Of a stretch of 64,000 nucleotides of DNA, positions 40,923 to 49,549 are shown piece by piece; positions within the stretch are counted from its first letter, which is position 1; every line of letters begins with the position of its first letter. The position numbers were made by a program, and so were the translations under genes. This DNA comes from Bdellovibrio sp047344985 (GTDB lineage: Bacteria > Bdellovibrionota > Bdellovibrionia > Bdellovibrionales > Bdellovibrionaceae): positions 1,860,001 through 1,924,000 of the forward strand of contig NZ_CP178861.1 in assembly GCF_047344985.1 (NCBI RefSeq), written 5' to 3'. The notes below the pieces were generated by a model. The model was not told the origin of the DNA. It worked only from the letters and a program-made list of their open reading frames with translations, and searched no databases.

Positions 40923-42170
40923 TTAATAAATGGGGAAGTGTTTGCAAAGTTGCTTCACATCTTCATGGATCTTCGCTTTCATCGCAACATCCTCTGGATT
41001 ATTGAGAACTTGCGCGATCCATTTTGCGATCTGCTTCATCTCTGTTGTGCCCATTCCTCTTGTGGTCAAAGCAGGAGTTCCGATACGCACACCACTTGTG
41101 ACAAACGGCGAACGCTTTTCATTTGGCACTGTGTTTTTATTTACAGTGATGCCTGCTTCATCCAAAGAAGCTTCAGCAAGCTTACCTGTGATTTCACGAT
41201 CGCTCAAATCCACAAGGATCAAGTGATTGTCTGTTCCGCCAGTCACAAGTTTGAAACCCAAAGAAAGCATTTCATCAGCAAGCACTTTGGCATTTTGAAT
41301 CACTTGCTCACTGTATTTTTTAAATTCAGGTTTCAACGCTTCACCAAACGCCACAGCTTTACCAGCGATCACGTGCTCAAGAGGTCCCCCTTGAATACCA
41401 GGGAAGATGCGTGAGTTCATCGTCTTCGCTTTTTCTTCAGAATTCGTCAGGATCATGCCACCACGAGGACCACGCAAAGTTTTGTGTGTTGTCGTCGTGA
41501 TGTAATCCGCATACGGAACTGGAGACGGGTGGTGACCTGTTGCCACAAGACCCGCGAAGTGGGCCATGTCGACCAACAACTGAGCGCCCACTTCATCAGC
41601 GATTTCTTTAAACTTCGCAAAATCCAAAGTGCGTGGATAAGCGCTGTAACCAGCAATGATCAATTTCGGTTGAACTTCTTTTGCCGTTGCACGGATTGTA
41701 TCGTAGTTGATGCGTCCTGTTTCAGCGTCTAACTTGTAAGAAGCCGCTTTAAACAAAAGACCGCTGAAATTCACAGGAGAACCGTGAGTTAAGTGACCAC
41801 CATGAGAAAGATCCATTCCAAGAATTGTGTCACCAGACTTACATGCAGCTAAGTATACAGCCATGTTAGCTTGAGAGCCCGAGTGAGGCTGAACATTGGC
41901 AAAGCCCACGCCGAAAAGTTTTTTCGCGCGTTCAATGGCTAAGGACTCAACGGTGTCCACATTCACACAGCCGCCGTAATAGCGTTTGCCAGGATAACCT
42001 TCCGCATACTTGTTTGTCAGAATAGAGCCTTGCGCCTCCATCACCGCACGTGACGTGTAGTTTTCTGAAGCGATCATTTCTAGACCGAATTGTTGGCGCT
42101 CGGATTCTTTTTGAATCGCAGATAAAACTTCAGGATCTACTTGAGCTAAAGACAATGACGTTGAATGCAT
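40923..42170 (-). CDS. glyA: Serine hydroxymethyltransferase
   Basis: This PLP enzyme converts serine and tetrahydrofolate to glycine and methylene-tetrahydrofolate, a main source of one-carbon units. The 415 residues begin with IASENYTSRAVMEAQGSILTNKYAEGYPGKRYYGG, and the Schiff-base lysine lies in TTTTHKTLRGPRGGMI. SGSQANMAVY and HFAGLVATGHHPSP are also as expected. The ATG at 42170 is chosen because GGAG lies 8 bases before it; the frame reads 4 codons further. It is the last gene of the cluster with the fab genes and rpiB, and ends in a terminator. Confidence 0.97.
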   Translation of the reverse strand: MHSTSLSLAQVDPEVLSAIQKESERQQFGLEMIASENYTSRAVMEAQGSILTNKYAEGYPGKRYYGGCVNVDTVESLAIERAKKLFGVGFANVQPHSGSQANMAVYLAACKSGDTILGMDLSHGGHLTHGSPVNFSGLLFKAASYKLDAETGRINYDTIRATAKEVQPKLIIAGYSAYPRTLDFAKFKEIADEVGAQLLVDMAHFAGLVATGHHPSPVPYADYITTTTHKTLRGPRGGMILTNSEEKAKTMNSRIFPGIQGGPLEHVIAGKAVAFGEALKPEFKKYSEQVIQNAKVLADEMLSLGFKLVTGGTDNHLILVDLSDREITGKLAEASLDEAGITVNKNTVPNEKRSPFVTSGVRIGTPALTTRGMGTTEMKQIAKWIAQVLNNPEDVAMKAKIHEDVKQLCKHFPIY

Positions 42171-42230
42171 AGGGATCTCCATTAGATAATCTGTCTAAAG
42201 TATCCCTCGTGCAGGCGAAAATTAAAAGCC

Positions 42231-42707
42231 TCAACAACCAGTGTCGCTAGAGAGTTTATCAACACGACGTTGGTGGCGGCCGCCTTCAAATTTAGATTGA
42301 AGGAATACTTTAATCATTTTGATTGCTAAATCAGGTGAAGTGAAACGCGCACTTAAAACTAAAATATTCGCATTATTATGTTCACGCGAAAGACGAGCAA
42401 TATCCTCGTTCCAGCAAAGAGCTGCGCGCACCTGCGGATAACGATTTGCCCGAATAGCCATACCTTGGCCAGAGCCACAAATTAAAACACCCATTGCCGG
42501 GCCTTCTAAGGAATCTGTGATCTTATTTTTGTGATTTTCAAGTTCTACTTGAGTCAGGCTTTTACAAACTTGATCGGCATAGTCAGGGTAGTCTACAGAA
42601 TCCCCATTGTGGGTTCCCACGTCTTTCCAAGAAAGTTCCGGGAAGGCTGCCATCACTTTAAGTTTTAAATCCAACCCAGCGTGATCACAACCTGTGTAAA
42701 CTACCAT
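42231..42707 (-). CDS. rpiB: Ribose-5-phosphate isomerase B
   Basis: RpiB interconverts ribose-5-phosphate and ribulose-5-phosphate in the pentose phosphate pathway. The 158-residue protein has the family's N-terminal GCDHAGLDLKLKV (phosphate-binding loop), then THNGDSVDYPDYADQV and the catalytic-loop GVLICGSGQGMAIRANRYPQVRAAL with the active Cys; HNNANILVLSARF completes the fold. It starts 7 bases after fabF and precedes glyA by about 60 bases, as in many proteobacteria where rpiB and glyA are neighbours. Confidence 0.94.
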   Translation of the reverse strand: MVVYTGCDHAGLDLKLKVMAAFPELSWKDVGTHNGDSVDYPDYADQVCKSLTQVELENHKNKITDSLEGPAMGVLICGSGQGMAIRANRYPQVRAALCWNEDIARLSREHNNANILVLSARFTSPDLAIKMIKVFLQSKFEGGRHQRRVDKLSSDTGC

Positions 42708-42714
42708 GATTCAC

Positions 42715-43983
42715 CTATTTCAGTTTTGAGAAAATCATGCAGGCGTTTGTGCCGCCGAATCCAAAACTGTTATTAAGAACGTTGTCGATTTTTCCTTCAC
42801 GAGCTTTGTTAGGAACATAGTCCAAATCACAGTCTTCGCTAGGATTTTCCAAATTGATTGTTGGAGGCACTTTTTGATCGCGAATGGCCATCACACAGAA
42901 AGCAGATTCAATCGCACCCGCAGCACCCAACGCGTGTCCCGTCATGGACTTCGTACTAGAAACCCATACTTTCTTCGCGTGATCGCCCATAAGGCGTTTG
43001 ATCGCAGCCGTCTCAAGACCGTCTCCTACCGGAGTGCTTGTGCCGTGAGCGTTGATGTATTGAATTTCAGATGCTTGCAATCCAGAGTCTTTCACAGCCG
43101 CAGCCATGGCTCTGTATCCACCTTCTCCTTCCGGAGCGGGGGATGTCATGTGGTAAGCGTCTGAAGAAACGCCATAGCCTGTGATCTCACAAAGAATCTT
43201 AGCACCACGTTTTTCAGCATGCTCAAGAGACTCAATGCAAAGAACCGCAGCGCCTTCACCAAGAACAAAACCATCACGGTCTTTATCCCAAGGACGGCTG
43301 GCTTTTTCCGGAGCATCGTTGCGAGTAGAAAGTGCTCTCATCGAAGCAAATCCACCCACAGCAAGTCCACACACCGTGCTTTCAGCGCCACCGGCTAACA
43401 TCACATCTGTCAAACCGTCGCGAATATAGCGAACAGCATCACCGATAGAGTGCACGCCTGAAGCACATGCTGAAGTCACAGAGTAGTTAGGACCTTTAAG
43501 TCCCAACTCGATAGAGACTTGTCCTGCTGCCAAGTTTGTGATGACAGCCGGAATAAAGAAAGGACTGATACGACCAGGACCTTTCTCTTTCATTTTGATT
43601 GATGTTTCTTCGATGGTTTGTAGACCGCCGATACCCACACCAATAATCACTCCCGCTTGATTCTTCACATCCTCTGTCAGTTCTAGTTTGGCCATTTCCA
43701 CAGCCATCTTAGAAGCAGCGATAGAGTAGTGAATAAACAAATCCATCTTCTTTTGCTCTTTTTTCTCAATGTAAAGATCAGGGTTAAAGCCCTTCACTTC
43801 ACCGGCAAAAGTCACATCAAAGCCTGTTGTGTCGAATTTTGTGATCTTCGCGATACCAGATTGGCCGCGAAGAGCAGCAGCCCAGCTGTCCTCAATGTTG
43901 TTACCAAGGGGAGTGACTGCGCCCACTCCAGTGACGACAACTCTTCTTTGTGGTTTTGATGGACGTTCAAATCGGGAGTTCAT
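42715..43983 (-). CDS. fabF: 3-oxoacyl-ACP synthase II (KAS II)
   Basis: FabF condenses malonyl-ACP with a growing acyl-ACP during fatty acid elongation. The 422 residues include the nucleophile VTSACASGVHSIGDAV and the two histidines in INAHGTSTPVGDGLE and KSMTGHALGAAGAIES, completing the Cys-His-His triad. NSFGFGGTNACMIF at the C-terminus is typical. The protein has a Pro/Arg-rich N-terminal extension of about 12 residues before RRVVVTGVGAVTPLG. It is 6 bases from acpP and is translated in the same operon. Confidence 0.97.
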   Translation of the reverse strand: MNSRFERPSKPQRRVVVTGVGAVTPLGNNIEDSWAAALRGQSGIAKITKFDTTGFDVTFAGEVKGFNPDLYIEKKEQKKMDLFIHYSIAASKMAVEMAKLELTEDVKNQAGVIIGVGIGGLQTIEETSIKMKEKGPGRISPFFIPAVITNLAAGQVSIELGLKGPNYSVTSACASGVHSIGDAVRYIRDGLTDVMLAGGAESTVCGLAVGGFASMRALSTRNDAPEKASRPWDKDRDGFVLGEGAAVLCIESLEHAEKRGAKILCEITGYGVSSDAYHMTSPAPEGEGGYRAMAAAVKDSGLQASEIQYINAHGTSTPVGDGLETAAIKRLMGDHAKKVWVSSTKSMTGHALGAAGAIESAFCVMAIRDQKVPPTINLENPSEDCDLDYVPNKAREGKIDNVLNNSFGFGGTNACMIFSKLK

Positions 43984-43989
43984 AAAAAA

Positions 43990-44226
43990 TTAAGCTTTTC
44001 CTTTTTTCTCAAGGTAAGAAGCTACGTCTTGAACAGTCTTAAGCTTTTCAGCGTCTTCGTCTGGAATTTCAAGATCGAATTCTTCTTCCATTGCCATCAC
44101 AAGTTCAACGATATCAAGGCTGTCAGCGCCAAGATCGTCGATGAAAGAAGCCTCAGGCTTAACTTTATCTGGATCTACGCCTAATTGCTCAACGATGATG
44201 TCTTTTACTTTTGGATGAATTGCCAT
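43990..44226 (-). CDS. acpP: Acyl carrier protein
   Basis: This 78-residue acidic helical protein carries acyl chains on a phosphopantetheine arm. The attachment serine is in DDLGADSLDIVELVMAMEEE. The ATG at 44226 follows GGAGG; the open frame continues 90 bases upstream without a ribosome site, so the short form is taken, which is the usual family length. Confidence 0.97.
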   Translation of the reverse strand: MAIHPKVKDIIVEQLGVDPDKVKPEASFIDDLGADSLDIVELVMAMEEEFDLEIPDEDAEKLKTVQDVASYLEKKGKA

Positions 44227-44323
44227 TTGTCCTCCTAATATGCGTTCATCTAATTTAATCTTCAAGTCTAGTAAGCTCTTTGCGAATAAAGTCGAAATTA
44301 GAACTTTATTCTGCAAAAAACTT

Positions 44324-45073
44324 TTAATTCATATGCATTCCGCCATTCACATCCAGCGTGTGGCCTGTGATGTATTTGGATTCATCACTTAAAAGGAAAC
44401 GCACCGCTTGCGCTACGTCGTTGCCTTCGCCGATTTTTGCCAGAGGAATGCGTTCCATCATTTTTGCTTTTACGTCTTCTGAAAGAACATCTGTCATTTC
44501 AGTGCCGATAAAACCTGGAGCGACGTTATTCACGCGCACATTGCGAGAAGCCAGTTCCAACGCCACAGATTTCGCAAAAGCAATTGTTCCTGCTTTAGAA
44601 GCTGCGTAGTTGGCTTGCCCTGCATTTCCAGTTTCGCCGATGATAGAAGTGATATTAACAATCGAACCTTTGCGCGCTTTCATCATTGGTTTTGTGAAAG
44701 CTTTTGTTACCAAGAACGTTCCGCGAAGGTTGGTGTTGATAACAGAATCAAAATCTTCTGCTTTCATGCGCAGAAGAAGTTGGTCTTTTGTGATGCCGGC
44801 GTTATTCACAACACCGTCAACTTCAGGCCATTTTTCAAGGATGTGCTCTACAGCTTCGTTCACAGAAGTTTCGTTAGCGATATCCATCTTGATGTAGAAG
44901 TGACCTTCGCCCGTTAAAGAGTGAGCAACTTGTTGAGCAGCTTCTTCGCGAGAGGAATAAGTGAAAGCAACTTGCGCGCCTTCTTCAGCTAAAAGCTTTA
45001 CGATGGCAGCGCCAATACCGCGGCTTCCGCCTGTGACAACAATTTTCTTTCCTTGAAGCGATTTTCCGCTCAT
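44324..45073 (-). CDS. fabG: 3-oxoacyl-ACP reductase
   Basis: FabG is an NADPH-dependent short-chain dehydrogenase reducing 3-oxoacyl-ACP. The 249 residues carry the cofactor loop TGGSRGIGAAIVKLL, NNAGI, catalytic Ser in NITSIIGETGNAGQ and the YAASKAG pair (Tyr/Lys). The C-terminus is the usual YITGHTLDVNGGMHMN. The ATG at 45073 is used; AGGA lies upstream. The frame is open to 45139, but the extra residues look untranslated. Confidence 0.96.
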   Translation of the reverse strand: MSGKSLQGKKIVVTGGSRGIGAAIVKLLAEEGAQVAFTYSSREEAAQQVAHSLTGEGHFYIKMDIANETSVNEAVEHILEKWPEVDGVVNNAGITKDQLLLRMKAEDFDSVINTNLRGTFLVTKAFTKPMMKARKGSIVNITSIIGETGNAGQANYAASKAGTIAFAKSVALELASRNVRVNNVAPGFIGTEMTDVLSEDVKAKMMERIPLAKIGEGNDVAQAVRFLLSDESKYITGHTLDVNGGMHMN

Positions 45074-45152
45074 GTGCAAAATCCTTTTTCTGCGCAACCT
45101 TGTGTTGTTTTCAGCACACTCTGACTGAACTCCGAGCAAAGCTCAAGAAATT

Positions 45153-46127
45153 TCAATGACTCGAAGCTTTCAAAAATTCTTCAATAGTTTTAATATCTTC
45201 CATGCTTGTTGTGGTCATGACTTTGAAGAAATCTCCATCGATCTTTTTAAGCAGACCTTGAAGGACTTTCCCAGCGCCACATTCGATCACATTCGCATGA
45301 CCCATGGCTTTTAAAACTTCCATGCTTTGAGTCCAACGAACCGGAGCCGAAGCCTGACGGATCAAGTTTTCACGCAAGATAGAACTTTCCGTTTCCGCTT
45401 TCGCGTGGAAGTTTTGAATGATCGGGAAGGCCGCTGTTTTAAATTCCATCGCGGTCAATACCATGCGCATTTTGTCTTCGGCAGGTTTCATCATTTCACA
45501 ATGGAAAGGCGCTGAAACCGTGAGTGGGATAAGCTTTGCGCGTTTTGGAGCCTCAGTGAAAATCACTTCTGGTTTGAAATTGTCTTTCAACCAGCTGATC
45601 GCTTTTTGCGATCCAGAAATAACAATCTGTCCTGGAGAATTAAAATTCGCTGGAGACAAAGGACCAAAGCCGGAATTCTTCACAACGTAACTGCAAAGAG
45701 TTTCAACTTGATCCGGTTCTAAACCAAGAACCGCCACCATTCCACCTTGTCCAACAGGAACCGCTGATTGCATCGCTTGACCACGAGTGCGAACCGCTCT
45801 CATTGCCTCATCAAAACGAATCACGTCAGCGGCAACAAGAGCTGCATATTCACCAATTGAGTGACCCGCAGCTGCAACAGCTTTAACACCGAAATCGTGG
45901 CGCAAAACTTTTTGTGTCGCTGTGGAAACAAGAAGAAGAGCCGGTTGAGTATTTTCAGTTAAAGCAAGATCCGCTTCAGAGCCTTCGAAGCAAAGTTTTT
46001 TCATGTCTTGCTTTAGCGCTTCAGAACCTTCTTCGAAAATTTCTTGAGCGACTTTGAAGTTATCAAATAAAAAACGGCCCATACCAGGTTGCTGGCTGCC
46101 TTGTCCGGGGAATGCCAATGTAAACAT
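45153..46127 (-). CDS. fabD: Malonyl-CoA:ACP transacylase
   Basis: FabD loads malonate onto ACP. The 324 residues open with LAFPGQGSQQPGMGR; the nucleophile is in AAGHSIGEYAALVAADV, the substrate Arg in AVRTRGQAMQ, and the catalytic His in VSAPFHCEMM. It begins 3 bases after the fabH stop, so translation is probably coupled. An 80-base gap separates it from fabG. Confidence 0.96.
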   Translation of the reverse strand: MFTLAFPGQGSQQPGMGRFLFDNFKVAQEIFEEGSEALKQDMKKLCFEGSEADLALTENTQPALLLVSTATQKVLRHDFGVKAVAAAGHSIGEYAALVAADVIRFDEAMRAVRTRGQAMQSAVPVGQGGMVAVLGLEPDQVETLCSYVVKNSGFGPLSPANFNSPGQIVISGSQKAISWLKDNFKPEVIFTEAPKRAKLIPLTVSAPFHCEMMKPAEDKMRMVLTAMEFKTAAFPIIQNFHAKAETESSILRENLIRQASAPVRWTQSMEVLKAMGHANVIECGAGKVLQGLLKKIDGDFFKVMTTTSMEDIKTIEEFLKASSH

Positions 46128-46130
46128 GCT

Positions 46131-47126
46131 TTAGTACCTCAAAAGAATACTGCCAGAAGTCAGACCAGCTCCAAATGCCGTGAGCAAAATCGTCTGTCCT
46201 CTTTTGATTTTTCCATTTTTGACGGCCCAATCGAAGGCCACAGGAATAGAAGCTGCCGACGTGTTACCAGTTTCCTGAAGGTACACAATCACGCGCTCCA
46301 TTGGGAATTTAAACTGATCAGCCACAGCTTCAATAATGCGCTTGTTGGCTTGATGAGGAACAATCCAGTCCACGTTTTCAGGTGGAACTTGATTGTGTTC
46401 AAGGGCCTCTTTGCAACAAAGAGCCATTGTGCGAACCGCGTTTTTGAAAATCTCACGGCCACGCATAGAAACATAATTCAACTTGTTGTCGATGACGTAC
46501 TGAGATTGTGGCATCGCACTTCCGCCGCCTGGCAAAGTGAGAAGATCTGCAAGATCTCCGTCTGCATGAAGGTGCGTGCTTGCGATGACTTGTTTGTCGC
46601 CATCTTGAGCGCGAGAAAGAACCCACGCACCAGCGGCGTCACCGAACAAAATGCAAGTTTCACGATCTTGGTAATTGACGAAACGGTGAAGAACTTCAGC
46701 GCCGACAACAAGAACATTCTTATACATTCCTGTGCGGATGAATTGATCAGCGATAGAAACACCGTAGATAAAACCAGAGCAAGCGGCATTCAAATCAAAC
46801 GCAACGATGTTGCGGCAACCGAGCTTGCTTTGCAGATAACATGCTGTCGACGGCATCTGGCGGTCACCAGAAACAGTACCAACAACAATCATATCAATGT
46901 CTTCGGGTTTTAATCCTGCGTCTTCAAGAGCTCTGCGAGAAGCTTGAAGGCAAAGGTCCGATGTGGCTTCACCTTCAGCTGCGATATGGCGGCGTTCGAT
47001 CCCAGTTCTTTCAACAATCCACTGATCGCTCGTCTCAACCATTTTTTCGAGATCTTGGTTCGTGAGAACCTTCTCTGGTAGATACGAGCCTATCCCTGAT
47101 ACGCGAGACCGAAACATTCCTGCCAT
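46131..47126 (-). CDS. fabH: 3-oxoacyl-ACP synthase III (KAS III)
   Basis: FabH starts fatty acid synthesis by condensing acetyl-CoA with malonyl-ACP. The 331 residues contain the nucleophile Cys in FDLNAACSGFIYGV, the His in VPHQANKRIIEAV and the Asn in ETGNTSAASIPVAFDW, completing the Cys-His-Asn triad. The N-terminus (SGIGSYLPEKVLTN) is standard. plsX, which in many bacteria stands between rpmF and fabH, is missing here; the gap to rpmF is only 23 bases. Confidence 0.96.
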   Translation of the reverse strand: MAGMFRSRVSGIGSYLPEKVLTNQDLEKMVETSDQWIVERTGIERRHIAAEGEATSDLCLQASRRALEDAGLKPEDIDMIVVGTVSGDRQMPSTACYLQSKLGCRNIVAFDLNAACSGFIYGVSIADQFIRTGMYKNVLVVGAEVLHRFVNYQDRETCILFGDAAGAWVLSRAQDGDKQVIASTHLHADGDLADLLTLPGGGSAMPQSQYVIDNKLNYVSMRGREIFKNAVRTMALCCKEALEHNQVPPENVDWIVPHQANKRIIEAVADQFKFPMERVIVYLQETGNTSAASIPVAFDWAVKNGKIKRGQTILLTAFGAGLTSGSILLRY

Positions 47127-47149
47127 GGAGTCAACCGTTCTGTAAGAGA

Positions 47150-47335
47150 TTACTTAGCTGCGCTGATTTGTTTGCCTTTGTAGTACAAAGCGCCGTCAGC
47201 ACCTTTGTGCGCACGGTGTGGACGAGTCAATTCGCCAGTCTTTTTTTCTACAGATACTGCTGGAGTAGACAAACCGTCATGTGAACGGCGCATATCACGT
47301 TTAGCACGAGATGTTTTCTTCTTAGGAGTTGGCAT
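47150..47335 (-). CDS. rpmF: Ribosomal protein L32, zinc-free form
   Basis: The 61-residue basic protein starts MPTPKKKTSRAKRDMRRSHD, as expected for bL32. The position where zinc-binding L32 proteins carry a Cys4 site (around GELTRPHRAH) has no cysteine at all, so this is a Cys-less form, which works without zinc. It stands in its usual place between the DUF177 gene and the fab genes. Confidence 0.95.
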   Translation of the reverse strand: MPTPKKKTSRAKRDMRRSHDGLSTPAVSVEKKTGELTRPHRAHKGADGALYYKGKQISAAK

Positions 47336-47417
47336 TTCAAACCTCTTTTTGAGTCATTTATAATCGAAGCACGTTAATTTAACCAAAGAATGATAAAAAT
47401 CAACCCTTTAATTGGGG

Positions 47418-47972
47418 TTAGTTGATTTTGATATTCTTTAAAACAGCGAAAGGATTCTGAGGCTTATCCTCAGGCATCTGCTCGTCGTAGCTAAAGCTGC
47501 GTCCTTTCACAGGAATCTTGCAAATTGAGCAGTCGCCATTTTCATCTTCAGGGCCTGCTGGATTAAAAGGCGCAGCAAGAGCGACGACCTCATGAAGATA
47601 TTCCCCAATATCAAACAAATTCCCCTCATATTCAGAAACGTCAGGACCGTTCTCGGGAAGGTCACTCACGTGATTGACCTTGGAATATTTACTGCCGCGA
47701 GGATGATCTTGTTTGGGGATTAGGAATTCATGGAACTTTGTATCTACAGGGAATGCGAAATCAATCCCGCAGCGAGCGCATTGCTCAGGAAGCTTGGTTT
47801 TCATAGTTCCGACAAGTTCGAAGTCTCTGGAATTCAACGGTTTAATAAAAAACTCAGCTTCGTGGGGAGTTTTTCCGATCAAATCCGCTAAAACGGAGTT
47901 GAGCTCTGCTGTTTGTGAATTCCAGTGGTACGCTCGGCCTTCTTCGGGGATTTCAGTCAGATTGATTTTCAT
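47418..47972 (-). CDS. YceD/DUF177 family protein
   Basis: This 184-residue protein precedes rpmF, the conserved order of yceD-rpmF. YceD is linked to 23S rRNA maturation in bacteria and plants. The sequence shows CARCGIDFAFPVD and, later, CSICKIPVKG, two Cys pairs that may bind zinc, and the conserved acidic turn DIGEYLHEVVALAAPFNPAG. It is the first gene of the long minus-strand fatty-acid operon; its promoter must lie in the 166-base gap shared with the divergent hydrolase gene. Confidence 0.9.
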   Translation of the reverse strand: MKINLTEIPEEGRAYHWNSQTAELNSVLADLIGKTPHEAEFFIKPLNSRDFELVGTMKTKLPEQCARCGIDFAFPVDTKFHEFLIPKQDHPRGSKYSKVNHVSDLPENGPDVSEYEGNLFDIGEYLHEVVALAAPFNPAGPEDENGDCSICKIPVKGRSFSYDEQMPEDKPQNPFAVLKNIKIN

Positions 47973-48138
47973 AAAAAACTCCTAAACACCCCACTAAGGA
48001 CCTTAAATAGAGTGATATATGTGGGGGAAACCGTTGTAGTAGAAATGGGGCGGTTGGTCAAGGTCTGTTTTGGTCGGGGCTCCCTTGTGACGGCCTCTAG
48101 AGGGAGTAGTCTGGGGCTGGAAGCAAAAGGGGGTAGTT

Positions 48139-49005
48139 ATGGCAACTCTCAAAGTTAACGGTACCGAATACTACTATGAAGAGCACGGTCCCAAAGAGGC
48201 TCCGGCAATTGTACTCAGTCCACTTCTTTATACAGACACTTCAGTTTATGAGCCTCTCATTCGTATGTTCTCTGACGATTATAGAGTCGTTGTTTATGAT
48301 CATCGCGGTTTAGGAAAATCCGCAGGAGCACCGAGCACCAGTCTTGAGCATTCCGCCAAAGATGTCGCTGCTTTAATCGAAAAATTAAATCTAGGTCCTT
48401 GTCATTTTGTTGGGAACTGTCTTGGTTCTTTTGTGGGATTGCATTTAGCGATTCATCGCTCGGATCTTTTAAAAAGTTGTACGTTAATGGGAGCAACGGC
48501 AGAGGCGGAAAGTGATGAAACAGTTCGCGACATGGACACATTCATCACCAATGCAAAGAAAAACGGGATGAAATCGAGTGCGAAGTCTTTTTCTGAAATG
48601 TGGTTTGGCTCTACTTTCCGCAATACCAAAGATCCTATTCAAGTCACTCGCCGTGAAAAATGGATCAATCATCTGGGAAAATTAAAACCCGAAAGTCTTG
48701 ATGCCGCCACGCAAATTTATCATCGCAGTGACGTAACAAAAGATCTTTCAAAAATCAGCTGCGCGGTTTTAGTGATTGCCGGTGATGAAGATTCGCCTAC
48801 GAATTTGGAAGCTTACCGCCGCATGGTTAAAGCCATTCCAAACGCAGAATTTAAAACCATTCACCATGCAGGATATGCACTTGTGATTGAGCAACCTGAA
48901 GAGATCGCAGAAAACATTTTAACATTCATCGAAAGAGTCGAGCATCACTGGGCTGCAAAACAAAAACAAGCTCCCCGTGAGTTTGGTTTTCGCAAGGCGG
49001 GTTAA
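48139..49005 (+). CDS. Alpha/beta hydrolase with Cys in the nucleophile position
   Basis: The 288-residue protein resembles 3-oxoadipate enol-lactonase-type hydrolases: DHRGLGKSAG, the elbow FVGNCLGSFVGLHLAI, LVIAGDEDSPTNLEAYR with the Asp and IHHAGYALVIEQPEEI with the His. The elbow reads GNCLG where most have GxSxG, so the nucleophile would be Cys, as in dienelactone hydrolase; that weakens activity on normal esters. A cap domain of about 60 residues lies between. AGGGGG precedes the ATG. No neighbour shares its strand, so substrate clues are lacking. Confidence 0.85.
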   Translation: MATLKVNGTEYYYEEHGPKEAPAIVLSPLLYTDTSVYEPLIRMFSDDYRVVVYDHRGLGKSAGAPSTSLEHSAKDVAALIEKLNLGPCHFVGNCLGSFVGLHLAIHRSDLLKSCTLMGATAEAESDETVRDMDTFITNAKKNGMKSSAKSFSEMWFGSTFRNTKDPIQVTRREKWINHLGKLKPESLDAATQIYHRSDVTKDLSKISCAVLVIAGDEDSPTNLEAYRRMVKAIPNAEFKTIHHAGYALVIEQPEEIAENILTFIERVEHHWAAKQKQAPREFGFRKAG

Positions 49006-49153
49006 AGTGTCGTTTGTTGGCGAGGGCTGTGAAAACTTCATGGCTCTCGCTAAAAAATCTCTTATAAATTCATTTAATTTCATCTGAGCAAAATTCACGT
49101 CGGCACAAGGCTTGTAATAAAGGCGGTGTTATCTCAGGACGTGTGAGGAAGTT

Positions 49154-49549
49154 ATGATGAATTTAATCGCCTTTTTTAGCTTAATTCTGTTCACAACAGA
49201 GGCGCTTGCAAATGAGGTCGTTGTTACTTGTCGTGGCTCTTTAAAGCCCACTATGGCTTCTGTTGAAACGTACAAGGTTTCACTGACAGATCGTGGGAAC
49301 ATAATTATTGAAGGTCAGTATAAAGACACACCCTCGATTTTTATCAACGTGGATAAAGATGAAGTCGTAAAACAAAACGATGACGAAGGTTTGCACTTGG
49401 AATCTTCCAAGAAACGCTTGGGAATGGTTTTCTCTAAGCAGTCTGTGCAGATCAATTATAAAACGGGCAAAGGCTCGGCTCGCGATTTTCAAACCATGGA
49501 TAGCATGGTGAAACCACGAACCGTATTTTTGGATAACTGCCGTCGTTAG
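49154..49549 (+). CDS. Small secreted protein, function unknown
   Basis: The 131-residue protein has a signal peptide ending ALANE. The mature part is beta-rich, with two cysteines (VTCRG near the start and DNCRR at the very end) that may be paired. Nothing in it matches a family I know. GAGGAAG precedes the ATG. The stop overlaps that of the convergent ABC binding protein (TTAG). Confidence 0.7.
   Translation: MMNLIAFFSLILFTTEALANEVVVTCRGSLKPTMASVETYKVSLTDRGNIIIEGQYKDTPSIFINVDKDEVVKQNDDEGLHLESSKKRLGMVFSKQSVQINYKTGKGSARDFQTMDSMVKPRTVFLDNCRR

Noticed and set aside
49006..49060. Terminator after the alpha/beta hydrolase gene
   Set aside because: GCGAG...CTCGC arms exist, but the loop is long and no T run follows on the plus strand.
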